From: QNZT01 sp964651755 | GTDB taxonomy: Bacteria; Campylobacterota; Campylobacteria; Campylobacterales; QNZT01 | Length of the DNA stretch: 12,397 nucleotides | Direction: 5' to 3' | Assembly (NCBI GenBank): GCA_964651755.1 | Contig: CAZYZD010000064.1 | Span: 1-12,397, forward strand | In this document: one piece after another, positions 1 through 7,484 of the stretch | Numbering within the stretch: position 1 is the first letter of the stretch | How the letters are laid out: each line of letters starts with the position of its first letter | Notes under the pieces: generated by a model | Told to the model about the DNA's origin: nothing | Databases searched by the model: none | What the model saw: the letters and a program-made list of their open reading frames with translations, nothing else | Program-made: the position numbers and the translations under genes

Positions 1-131
1 CAAATTATTTTTTGTTACATAATGATACATTCTGTCATTTAAAAAGAGATAAAAAAACAACTCAATTATAAAACTATTTTTATATGTTTTTTGGAAAAGC
101 TGGAAAGCAATGTAATGTATAGATAAAAAGG
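1..131. other. AT-rich non-coding stretch with a small A/T hairpin
   Basis: No credible coding region was seen here. The stretch holds a perfect 7-bp inverted repeat, TATAAAA and TTTTATA at 67-73 and 78-84 with a 4-nt loop, made only of A/T pairs. A six-T run follows at 87-92 on the plus strand, and a seven-A run (T on the minus strand) lies at 52-58. It sits just past the 3' end of the minus-strand lipoprotein gene, so it could be a weak terminator in either direction. The stem has no GC pair, so this is a guess. Confidence 0.3.
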
Positions 132-1919
132 CTATTGAAGTGTTTCAATAACAGTTTCTGCAAATAGATATCGTCCATTAGGATTGGGGTGTGTATTATC
201 ACCATATGACCAACGCTCTTCTACTGGTAAGCCTCTCTCTTTAAGACCTCCGTTAAAAGCATATGTTTTCTTATAAAAATCAATATATTTAATATCCAAT
301 CTCTTTGCGAACATAATCCCTTTTTCATGATAACCCGCCATATGCCGCTCCTGTAAATTCGGTACACCTCCGGTAGCTATTGCGAGTAATATGGGATAAG
401 AAACCCCATTTTGTACTTTATTAATAATGTTTTCAACATTTTCTTCCCATTGAGCAATACGCTTTACCTGACAAAGACTTTGATAAAAACCTACATTTTC
501 AATTGCTTTATCAAAATAGGCAGTTTTTTCTGCATCACTCCATTTCTCAATTACACGAACTGCCACATTATCAATACGATCTTGATATTCTCCAAACACA
601 AGAATATCTCCTCTTTGTGGCTTATTATCCGGATCAAAATCATTAAAAACAACTTTATGAGGCTCCAGCCGAAAATCTCGTTTATCCCTTGCCAGCCACT
701 GATTTGTAGTAGGAATATTATCCAGATAATTTGCATCATTCGTACCCGATTCCAAAATAAAAACATTCGGTTGGAAAGCTATAATTTGTTCAATTGACGT
801 CAAAGTTCCTTTTTGCAAAAAATCTGATGCTGTAAATCCTCCGATACCTGCATTTTGCACATAATGCATACGATTTGTCACAAAATTTATAAAAAACTCC
901 GCTTCACTTCCTTCTGCTCTTCTATCCAGTGCAGATATTTTAAAAGTAAAATTTCGCTTTTTTTTCTTATTAAATATCCAGGTTTTAACTGCCCTTTCAT
1001 CCGTTTGTCTGAAATCCAATCCAGAAGCGATATTCTCCTTCTTTGCAGCATCATAAGCTCTGCTTCCCTCACCAAAAGGAGATTCCAGCCCAGAACCTAT
1101 CTGCATTTTCAAATTAGCGACAGTTGACTTTCCAGGTTTGATACTCTCCCCTGCCCAAAAAGAGATTTTGACTTCACCACTGCGAGGTGGCTTTCTAAAA
1201 AGCAAAAAATGATGCACTTCACCCTTCTCAGACAATTTACGAATGATCATATAATCATCCCCGTCAAATGACGGTGTTATACCATCATTTTGATCCTTAC
1301 CTCTTTTCCCATTAAATTCATAATTGATATGTCCTTTTTGCCGTCTGCCATTTACATAAACTTTATGATCATATGTAAACGCATGTCCTAAATCAAAATA
1401 TCTCTTTTTATGATCACTTTCAAAAGTTAGTGAATACATTTTTACTGCAACACGTTCATCGTAAGTAGAAAAAGTATCATATAATACATCATCGATATAG
1501 AGTTCAATTACTGACGCTCCTAAATTGCCTCTCTCCTTTGCATAAGCCAGAGACAATTCATCACCATCAAGTTCACCGCTAATTGTGGTACCTGTACCTT
1601 TGTATTTAGCTAAAATACCTCTGTAACACATCGACTCATCTTCGTAAATATCAGGTAAAGTATTGCTATGCAGCTGTGAAGGCATCAAAGTAGTAGCTAA
1701 CTCTTCTCTTAAATATTTTTCAACTTGACCTACATATGAATCTTCACCGATCAGTGTATTGTCACCACTTGTAATGGAACTGCCTGCAACAGAAATGCGT
1801 ATATGCTTAATCTCATCCAAATGATTATAGGAACCACTGGAAGCTGTACTTCCGCACCCTGAAAAAGGAAGAATCACAAAAAATGTAAATATTATCAAAA
1901 AGACTTTTCGTATAATCAA
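132..1919 (-). CDS. SGNH/GDSL-type hydrolase lipoprotein with large inserted domain
   Basis: This is a predicted exported lipoprotein of 595 residues. The N-terminus is basic, then hydrophobic, and ends in the lipobox FSGC with the lipidated Cys at 22. The SGNH catalytic blocks are visible in order. Block I is AGSSIT at 45-50, with the nucleophile Ser 47 or 48. Block II is NAGIGG at 356-361. Block III is SGTND at 391-395. Block V is DNTH at 574-577, supplying catalytic Asp and His. Known members hydrolyse esters, often acetyl or acyl groups on polysaccharides; the substrate here is unknown. Blocks I and II are normally a few dozen residues apart, but here about 300 residues separate them, rich in likely beta strands. 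A further stretch of about 180 residues lies between blocks III and V. The start is TTG (CAA at 1917-1919); there is no in-frame ATG between it and the upstream stop, and TTG puts the signal sequence at the very N-terminus. The gene is transcribed alone, apparently from the TATAAT box upstream. Confidence 0.75.
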   Translation of the reverse strand: MIIRKVFLIIFTFFVILPFSGCGSTASSGSYNHLDEIKHIRISVAGSSITSGDNTLIGEDSYVGQVEKYLREELATTLMPSQLHSNTLPDIYEDESMCYRGILAKYKGTGTTISGELDGDELSLAYAKERGNLGASVIELYIDDVLYDTFSTYDERVAVKMYSLTFESDHKKRYFDLGHAFTYDHKVYVNGRRQKGHINYEFNGKRGKDQNDGITPSFDGDDYMIIRKLSEKGEVHHFLLFRKPPRSGEVKISFWAGESIKPGKSTVANLKMQIGSGLESPFGEGSRAYDAAKKENIASGLDFRQTDERAVKTWIFNKKKKRNFTFKISALDRRAEGSEAEFFINFVTNRMHYVQNAGIGGFTASDFLQKGTLTSIEQIIAFQPNVFILESGTNDANYLDNIPTTNQWLARDKRDFRLEPHKVVFNDFDPDNKPQRGDILVFGEYQDRIDNVAVRVIEKWSDAEKTAYFDKAIENVGFYQSLCQVKRIAQWEENVENIINKVQNGVSYPILLAIATGGVPNLQERHMAGYHEKGIMFAKRLDIKYIDFYKKTYAFNGGLKERGLPVEERWSYGDNTHPNPNGRYLFAETVIETLQ

Positions 1920-1948
1920 TCTTCTGCCTTGCTTTCCAAAGTATAAAT

Positions 1949-1954
1949 ATTATA
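1949..1954 (-). promoter_or_regulatory. Putative -10 box of the SGNH lipoprotein gene
   Basis: On the minus strand a perfect TATAAT lies about 30 nt upstream of the TTG start. It is preceded by A/T-rich sequence with T and A runs rather than a clear -35 box, which fits vegetative promoters of Campylobacterota. The call rests on position and consensus only. Confidence 0.45.
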
Positions 1955-2018
1955 GCAATGCAAAATATTTTTTAAATAAAATAAAACAAATAAGTTATAA
2001 AATTTATTTATTATATAT

Positions 2019-2249
2019 TTATAATTTAAACTCCTGCTCTATCTCCTTCGCCCGCTCTACTCCTTTAAGCGTCAATCTGGAACCTTCCAGATATCCCTCT
2101 TCTTTCAACTCTTTTAAGAATTTTTTTGCCTCTTTGAGCGTAAACATTCCTGTCTCTTCTAGCTTTAAAAGAACATCCTGAATACTCTCATCTTCCGCTT
2201 TGGTATATATACCAAGCAGCAGCACTCTTTTTTCAATACTCTTTTCCAT
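2019..2249 (-). CDS. Small winged-helix-like protein, function unknown
   Basis: This 76-residue soluble protein is rich in Lys and Glu. It has a predicted helix-helix-helix-strand pattern ending in EEGYLEGSRLTLKGVERAKE (residues 51-70), which resembles the recognition helix and beta wing of small winged-helix domains that end in a 'LT.kG...' wing. I do not recognise a named family, and no catalytic motif is visible. The ATG start (2247-2249) is supported by AAGGAAG three nt upstream. It begins 9 nt after the HemJ stop, so it is almost certainly the last gene of the radical SAM-hemJ operon. It could be a local transcription factor or a structural homologue without DNA binding; the sequence does not decide. 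Confidence 0.7.
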   Translation of the reverse strand: MEKSIEKRVLLLGIYTKAEDESIQDVLLKLEETGMFTLKEAKKFLKELKEEGYLEGSRLTLKGVERAKEIEQEFKL

Positions 2250-2258
2250 ATACTTCCT

Positions 2259-2696
2259 TTATACCGGTTTGATCACAACCATGATCACAATTAAAATCAT
2301 TAAAAGTGTCGGTACTTCATTGTATGCTCTGAAAAATTTTCCACTTCTGGTACAGTTTCCCTCTTTCAATTTCTGCTTGAAATACCCCAAACTATAATGA
2401 TACGCAATCAACAACACTATCGCTGCAAGTTTGATATAAAGCCAAATACCACTCTCAAACAGTGCAGGATTGAGATAGATCATCAACAGCCCGCTCAGAA
2501 GTGTTGCCCAGAGCGCCGGTACGCCAATAAAACTATAAAGCTTCTCTTCCTGTATTTTGATTACATCTGTAAAGCATGCACCGTTTTGCTCATGTTCTCT
2601 ATGATACACATAAAGTCTGGGCTGATAAAAAAGCATTGCCATCCAGGAAATAAAACTCATCACATGAAATGCCAGAACCCAGTTATAATACGCCAT
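2259..2696 (-). CDS. hemJ: HemJ-type protoporphyrinogen IX oxidase
   Basis: HemJ oxidises protoporphyrinogen IX to protoporphyrin IX, the penultimate step of heme synthesis, in the cytoplasmic membrane. It replaces HemG/HemY in many bacteria. This 145-residue protein has the usual length and four predicted membrane segments (about 5-24, 56-75, 84-101 and 127-143). Family hallmarks visible here are His 11 in the first helix, the W18...YQPRLYVYH segment with Arg 27, Lys 89 and His 100 in helix three, and the C-terminal FRAYNEVPT motif (122-130). The ATG start is preceded by AAGGGGAT, a strong ribosome binding site that overlaps the end of the radical SAM gene, only 2 nt away; the pair is probably translationally coupled. 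The alternative label 'CopD family' seen in some annotations refers to the same fold. Uroporphyrinogen decarboxylase (hemE) lies in another operon of this window. Confidence 0.85.
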   Translation of the reverse strand: MAYYNWVLAFHVMSFISWMAMLFYQPRLYVYHREHEQNGACFTDVIKIQEEKLYSFIGVPALWATLLSGLLMIYLNPALFESGIWLYIKLAAIVLLIAYHYSLGYFKQKLKEGNCTRSGKFFRAYNEVPTLLMILIVIMVVIKPV

Positions 2697-2698
2697 AA

Positions 2699-3628
2699 TT
2701 ATCCCCTTTTTTTATCATTTTCAGGCAGTGCATAAAACTGCACACCTGCAATATTTTTTTTAATTACACTCTTTTCATGAAGCAATTGTTCAAGATTTTG
2801 CTTCGCTTTCTCTGAGAAAAGATATGCTACATCCGATTCACTCTGAGGACGTCTTAAAAGTGTCGCTAAAATCTCTTCTTTGCTGAAATCCACTCTCTTC
2901 TGAGGTTTCTCTTTGTGCATAATAGAGATATTATGATTGCCCAGATAGTGACTTAAATATTTGAGTTTTTCTGTCGATACACCTTTTACGTCATATGCCG
3001 GTGGTCTGTCGATAGTACCCAAATCCACTCTGTCAGGCTTTACCTCATCCAAAACCTCTTTAAGTGCTTTCATCTCCTCTTCTTTGTCATTGATCCCCTC
3101 AACAACAAGAATCTCTAAAATAAGATCATGCTCAAATTTTTTGCGAAAAGCGATCAATCCTTTGATAATATCCTCTATATCTACACTTTTAAGCGGTCTG
3201 TCAATCTTTTTGAAACATTTTGGTGTTGCACAATCCAAAGAGAGCTTGACAATATCTATCTTTTTTAAAATATCTTGTACAGCAGGGGCAATAATTGTTG
3301 AAGCATTGGAAAGGATCAATACCTTTTTATCCGCCTTAATACGATTAAGTCCATCTACCAGCGTATCCAGAGAAGGATAAAGAGTAGGTTCTCCATTTGC
3401 AGTAATGGTAATGACATCAACATCAGGGTATTCGAGAAGCGCTTGTTTCACCTCATCTAAAACATCTTCCACTTTGGGAGGGTTTACAATGTGATCAATT
3501 ACCTTCGCAGGTTTAAGTTCACAATAAAGACAGTCAAAGTTACATGATTTACGCTCAGGGCTTAGATCAATTCCCAGCGATAAACCAAAACGCCGTGAAG
3601 ATACCGGTCCAAATATATACTTATACAT
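2699..3628 (-). CDS. Radical SAM protein, COG0731-like, with C-terminal winged helix
   Basis: This 309-residue protein carries the radical SAM cluster motif CNFDCLYC, with Cys 29, 33 and 36 as ligands of a [4Fe-4S] cluster that cleaves S-adenosylmethionine. A GEPT motif at 79-82 contacts SAM. The N-terminus (YKYIFGPVSSRRFGLSLGID) is typical of the COG0731 group, which is named after the wyosine synthase TYW1 but in bacteria has no proven substrate. Residues from about 250 to 300 form a separate helical domain that looks like a winged helix (SKEEILATLLRR...SVIKKN), suggesting nucleic acid contact. The ATG start at 3626-3628 has no good ribosome binding site; I keep it because the conserved N-terminus begins there. 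It is the first gene of the operon with hemJ and the 76-residue protein. Its true reaction is unknown; the tRNA-modification label should not be taken literally. Confidence 0.8.
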   Translation of the reverse strand: MYKYIFGPVSSRRFGLSLGIDLSPERKSCNFDCLYCELKPAKVIDHIVNPPKVEDVLDEVKQALLEYPDVDVITITANGEPTLYPSLDTLVDGLNRIKADKKVLILSNASTIIAPAVQDILKKIDIVKLSLDCATPKCFKKIDRPLKSVDIEDIIKGLIAFRKKFEHDLILEILVVEGINDKEEEMKALKEVLDEVKPDRVDLGTIDRPPAYDVKGVSTEKLKYLSHYLGNHNISIMHKEKPQKRVDFSKEEILATLLRRPQSESDVAYLFSEKAKQNLEQLLHEKSVIKKNIAGVQFYALPENDKKRG

Positions 3629-3641
3629 AGTAAAAGCATAC

Positions 3642-3658
3642 TACAAATGAACTTTGTA
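3642..3658. promoter_or_regulatory. Short inverted repeat upstream of the radical SAM operon
   Basis: TACAAA and TTTGTA (3642-3647 and 3653-3658) form a perfect 6-bp inverted repeat with a 5-nt spacer, starting 14 nt upstream of the radical SAM start codon. The position suits an operator or a 5' leader hairpin. A repeat of this size in AT-rich DNA can arise by chance. Confidence 0.2.
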
Positions 3659-3664
3659 TTCAAA

Positions 3665-3708
3665 TTTTTTGTGATCGACATTTTTTCCACATTTTTTCAT
3701 GGTATGAT
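3665..3708 (+). promoter_or_regulatory. Putative promoter of the beta-propeller operon
   Basis: The plus-strand box TATGAT (3703-3708) lies 32 nt before the ATG and is preceded by three six-T tracts at 3665-3670, 3681-3686 and 3692-3697. T-tracts in place of a -35 box are a known feature of sigma-70 promoters in Campylobacter. The gene also has a good ribosome binding site, AAGGAGA at 3728-3734. Confidence 0.5.
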
Positions 3709-3739
3709 CTTCTTATAGAAAAATTTTAAGGAGATTTTC

Positions 3740-6295
3740 ATGAAAAAGATTCTATTCATACTGTTTTTTATGATTTCATACACCTTTGCCGATACTGCTC
3801 TGCTTTTACATAAAGGATGGCAGCTGATCGGTTCCACCTCCAAAATCACAGATATGCAGATATTTGATAAAACTCATGTAGAGCAAGTCTGGCACTATGA
3901 TGCTTTTGCGCAAAAGTGGAAGGGATATTCACCCCAAAGCGATATCGCAAAAAAAATTCAGGAAAAAGGATATGAAACCATCAGCACGCTTGAAAGCTGG
4001 CACGGTTTCTGGATCAAAAGTAAAGATGAATGGGTATTGATGCTTCCTTCAGAAAATCAAACCTCAGATGAAAACATCACCCTCCAAAAAGGATGGAACC
4101 TCATCTCTCTGCCGGTAGATACTGTTGTTTCACCACACATTTTCGATGGCAAAACCGTCTGGAAATATGCCCCCGGTGATCAGTGGCAGCTCTTCGATCC
4201 AGAGGCAAAAGAGAATTTTCCTGCAATCTCACACATTACCAACAGTGATGGTATCTGGGTAAAATCAAATAAAAAACAAATCATCTCTACTGTCAGTGAC
4301 TCTGCGAAACTGCATAACTTTGCAACGGTAGAAGCGATGAAAAACTATATCAGAGATATGCTCCTGACCTACAGACGTCCTTACTGTGGATATTACCCTT
4401 TGGTAGCCATGGAAACAGGTGGGACAATGAAACAGGGAGATTTTACAGATGCACTAAACGAAGCTCCCGTAACAGCACAACAAGCAGACAATGCCTCAGA
4501 AACAAACCTCCAGGAAGAGAGTGTGGATGAAGCGGATATCATCAAACATGATAATACCAGAATCTTTTATCTCAGCTCGAAAGAAAACGATTTTAACCGT
4601 AAGCAAGTCAATGTCACTACTTTTGAACGTATCACGAACAATGAACTGACACCCCTTACCACCATAGAGACCGGGGGAAATGCTGTTGATCTCTATTTAA
4701 CAGGTAACAAACTTGTGGTTCTTTCCAAATATGGCATGGATAACTATAAACCCGTAAACCCCACACCTGCTGAAAAAATCATTATCCAAAACGGCGGTGA
4801 TGTCTCCTCTATGATAGTGGAAATTTTCAATGTTGAAGATATCACGGATATCCAGCGAACACATATATTTAAAATCAACGGACAGCTTAATAGCAGCCGT
4901 GTAATAGATGGCAAACTCTACCTCATCACCCGTTTCAGCCCTGAAATACAAATCACCTATCCGCCTCTCTACGTAGATGCACCAGAATGCAAAGAGTATT
5001 TCAGCAGCAACACTGATACAGACGACGCTACACCAACTCCCACTGAAGAAAGCGGATCATCCACCAAAAGAGCGGCAGTTATCTCTGTGCCAAATCAGCA
5101 GACAACATATCAAAAATATGCCCGCTGTTACACACTGCGTGTCGATGAAAATGGAAAATTTTACAGACCAGACTATGAACATCCACAAATCTCTTATGAA
5201 AAACTGATTCCCTACTATGAGAGAGATCACTCTTCAGAAGAGATGCTCATCACCCCGGAAACATTCTACGCTTCCGATAAAAAAGATCAGGAACCAATCA
5301 TCTCAACTGTAAGTAAAATAGATATTGCTACCGGACGTCTGGAAAAAACAAGCTCTGTACTGGGATATAACAACACTCTCTACGCTTCACAAAATGCACT
5401 CTATATGGTCTCTGACCAATATCCCATTTTTTACACATTTGACAGATTTAATGCACGTTCAATAATCTACAAATTTAATCTCGGAGAGGAGATGGGTTAC
5501 AAAGCGGCAGGTTTTGTCGGAGGCACTGTTTTAAACCAGTTCAGCCTCAGCGAATACAACAATACACTGCGCATCGCCACAACTTCCGGCAACTCCTGGC
5601 AAAACAATACTATCAACAGACTCTATACCCTCAAAACCGTTCAAGATACACTTCTCATACAAGGCGTTTTAAGTGGTCTGGGCAAAGAGGGAGAGCGTAT
5701 ACGTTCAGTAAGATTTCTGGGAGACAAGGGGTATATCGTTACTTTCAGGCAAACTGATCCATTTTATACACTTGATCTGAGTGATCCCCTGCATCCCAAA
5801 AAAGTAGGCGAGTTAAAAGTCGACGGCTTTTCATCATACCTGCACCCAATCAGTGAAGATCTAATTTTGGGATTTGGAAGAGATGCCACACCGGACGGTC
5901 AGCTTCTGGGACTTAAAATAGAACTTTTCAGCGTAAGTGATTTTGCAAATCCTATCTCTTTAGACAGTTATACACTTCCCGGAAATTACACCAGAAGTGA
6001 GATAGAATACAATCACAAAGCACTTGCATACAGAGATAGCGACAAGTTACTGGCATTTCCCTACAACCTTAACCAAAACTATCATTATGACAAAGATTAT
6101 CTCGGTATTTTTCAAATAGCAAATAACAAAATCAATACTTTCAAAGCCCTTCCGGGAGCCAATGAAAACAGTTACCAGAGTTACAAAATATTTCAAAGAG
6201 GTCTTATTTTTGATATGAACAACCAAACATACATCGCTTATTTTTCCAATGGAAAAATCAATTATGCTACTTTAGATAGTTTAAGAGAGGAGTAA
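3740..6295 (+). CDS. Secreted beta-propeller domain protein (PF09826-like) with N-terminal duplicated GW domain
   Basis: This is a predicted exported protein of 851 residues. A signal peptide covers residues 1-17 (cleavage after YTFA). Two related modules follow, at about 25-94 and 117-176. Each opens with KGW-x-LI, has a central VW-x-Y segment and ends in G-[FI]-W-[IV]-KS. From about residue 195 onwards the protein resembles the 'beta propeller domain' family PF09826/COG4880, a distant relative of WD-40 repeats. Its hallmark SVDEADIIKHDNTRIFYLS is at 261-279, and repeated blade-like segments continue to the C-terminus. No catalytic motif is seen, and the family has no established function; binding of protein or carbohydrate on the cell surface is a reasonable guess. 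A Thr/Ser/Pro/Asp-rich low-complexity stretch near 425-445 looks like a flexible loop. The gene starts a short plus-strand operon with the small lipoprotein next to it. Confidence 0.75.
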   Translation: MKKILFILFFMISYTFADTALLLHKGWQLIGSTSKITDMQIFDKTHVEQVWHYDAFAQKWKGYSPQSDIAKKIQEKGYETISTLESWHGFWIKSKDEWVLMLPSENQTSDENITLQKGWNLISLPVDTVVSPHIFDGKTVWKYAPGDQWQLFDPEAKENFPAISHITNSDGIWVKSNKKQIISTVSDSAKLHNFATVEAMKNYIRDMLLTYRRPYCGYYPLVAMETGGTMKQGDFTDALNEAPVTAQQADNASETNLQEESVDEADIIKHDNTRIFYLSSKENDFNRKQVNVTTFERITNNELTPLTTIETGGNAVDLYLTGNKLVVLSKYGMDNYKPVNPTPAEKIIIQNGGDVSSMIVEIFNVEDITDIQRTHIFKINGQLNSSRVIDGKLYLITRFSPEIQITYPPLYVDAPECKEYFSSNTDTDDATPTPTEESGSSTKRAAVISVPNQQTTYQKYARCYTLRVDENGKFYRPDYEHPQISYEKLIPYYERDHSSEEMLITPETFYASDKKDQEPIISTVSKIDIATGRLEKTSSVLGYNNTLYASQNALYMVSDQYPIFYTFDRFNARSIIYKFNLGEEMGYKAAGFVGGTVLNQFSLSEYNNTLRIATTSGNSWQNNTINRLYTLKTVQDTLLIQGVLSGLGKEGERIRSVRFLGDKGYIVTFRQTDPFYTLDLSDPLHPKKVGELKVDGFSSYLHPISEDLILGFGRDATPDGQLLGLKIELFSVSDFANPISLDSYTLPGNYTRSEIEYNHKALAYRDSDKLLAFPYNLNQNYHYDKDYLGIFQIANNKINTFKALPGANENSYQSYKIFQRGLIFDMNNQTYIAYFSNGKINYATLDSLREE

Positions 6296-6298
6296 AAA

Positions 6299-6439
6299 AT
6301 GAAATATTTCATGATATTGGCTGTTATTTTATGGTTAACAGGATGTGGAAGCAGCAGCAAAGAAAACAGCAATCCACCTGCTTCACCACAGACACAGGAC
6401 AGCAGTAAAACACCACCGTCCGTGCCGAAGATAGACTAA
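6299..6439 (+). CDS. Small 46-residue lipoprotein
   Basis: This short gene is easily missed by length-based gene finders. It encodes 46 residues: a signal sequence MKYFMILAVILWLTGC with a clear lipobox LTGC (lipid-modified Cys 16), then a polar tail rich in Ser, Pro, Thr, Gln and Lys that ends SVPKID. The ATG (6299-6301) is only 3 nt after the beta-propeller stop, and the ribosome binding site AGAGAGGAG is embedded in the last codons of that gene, so the two are very likely co-translated. After processing only about 30 unstructured residues remain, without a recognisable domain. It may be a membrane tether or partner for the secreted propeller protein, but that is inference from position. Small lipoproteins of this kind are often called entericidin-like or 'lytic' without proof; I see no such motif. 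Confidence 0.75.
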   Translation: MKYFMILAVILWLTGCGSSSKENSNPPASPQTQDSSKTPPSVPKID

Positions 6440-6456
6440 GTGATTTCTCTTAGTCT
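6433..6456. terminator. Hairpin spanning both convergent stop codons
   Basis: AGACTAAG (6433-6440) and CTTAGTCT (6449-6456) form a perfect 8-bp stem with an 8-nt loop. The arms include the stop codons of the small lipoprotein gene (plus) and hemE (minus), which converge with only 10 nt between them. It may protect the 3' ends or slow polymerase on both strands. No T-run follows on either side, so it is not a classic intrinsic terminator. Confidence 0.35.
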
Positions 6457-7484
6457 CTTCTGCTCACTTCCTGACAAAGCTTAACGAAGTATTTGGCATT
6501 TTCTACCGGAACATCCGGTAAAATGCCATGTCCCAGATTGAATATATGTCTTCCCTCTTTCATCGTCTCCGCGATGGAAGTCACACATTCATATGTTGCC
6601 TCTTTACTGTACAGACGGCAAGGCTCCATATTTCCCTGAAGTACATAACGTTCTCCCAGTTTCTCTTTTGCCAAAGCCATAGGAGTAGACCAGTCTACAC
6701 CAAAAACATCAAAGTCACCGTCAATATCATCCAGATAAGCAGGTATCCCTTTTGGAAACATAATAATCGGAATATGCGGATATTTTGCTTTAATATGTGC
6801 AGCTATCTCTTTCATGTACGCCCAGCTGAATTCCATATATTTGGATTTTTCAAGTGCTGCCGCCCATGAGTCAAAAACCTGTACAACATCTGCACCTGCT
6901 TCAATCTGCTTTTCAAGATAGTACTTGACTACTTCCGTTACTTTTGCCAGCAGTTTATGCATAAATTCCGGTTCAGTATAGATCAATTTTTTACAAATAT
7001 TGTAAGTTTTAGTTCCCTGCCCTTCGATCATATAAGTTGCCAGCGTCCACGGGGCACCCGTAAAACCGATAAGTGCTTTATCATCTGCCAGTCGTTCACG
7101 TACAAGTTTAATCGTATCATAGACATAGGTTAGCTTATCGGCTGCTTCTTCACCGCCAAGCAGTGCGTCAAGTGCTGCCTCATCACGTACCGGTTTTGCA
7201 AAAACAGGACCTTCTCCCTTGACAAAATCAAGTTCCATACCCATCTCGTTTGGAATCACCAAAATATCTGAAAAAAGGATTGCCGCGTCTACACCGACAA
7301 TATCAATCGGCTGCAATGTTACTTCTGCCGCAAGTTCAGGATTGTGACAAAGATTGAGAAAGTTCCCCGCCTCTTCTCTGACTGCCATATATTCCGGCAA
7401 ATAACGCCCAGCCTGGCGCATCATCCATACAGGGGTATAAGGTGTCTCTTTTCCGAAACATGCATCTACAAAAATTTTACCCAT
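6450..7484 (-). CDS. hemE: Uroporphyrinogen decarboxylase
   Basis: HemE removes the four acetate carboxyl groups of uroporphyrinogen III to give coproporphyrinogen III in cytoplasmic heme synthesis; it needs no cofactor. The 344-residue length is normal. Signature one, MRQAGRYLPEY (22-32), contains the substrate-binding arginines Arg 23 and Arg 27. The catalytic Asp 73 is in LFSDIL. Signature two, GFTGAPWTLATYMIEG (140-155), includes Tyr 151. The conserved C-terminal His 319 is in FNLGHGI. The ATG overlaps the last base of the upstream stop codon (TAATG), and GGAG lies 8 nt before it, so translation is coupled to the UPF0114 gene. It is the last gene of the asd-UPF0114-hemE operon. Confidence 0.97.
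   Translation of the reverse strand: MGKIFVDACFGKETPYTPVWMMRQAGRYLPEYMAVREEAGNFLNLCHNPELAAEVTLQPIDIVGVDAAILFSDILVIPNEMGMELDFVKGEGPVFAKPVRDEAALDALLGGEEAADKLTYVYDTIKLVRERLADDKALIGFTGAPWTLATYMIEGQGTKTYNICKKLIYTEPEFMHKLLAKVTEVVKYYLEKQIEAGADVVQVFDSWAAALEKSKYMEFSWAYMKEIAAHIKAKYPHIPIIMFPKGIPAYLDDIDGDFDVFGVDWSTPMALAKEKLGERYVLQGNMEPCRLYSKEATYECVTSIAETMKEGRHIFNLGHGILPDVPVENAKYFVKLCQEVSRRD

Noticed and set aside
411..1127. Plus-strand open frames of 128 and 90 codons
   Set aside because: Both are antisense to the SGNH lipoprotein gene, whose catalytic blocks are in the minus frame; they show no motif or ribosome binding site.
3890..3909. Sequence TGGCACTATGATGC resembling a -24/-12 element
   Set aside because: It is inside the propeller coding region, and the GG-to-GC spacing is one base too short.
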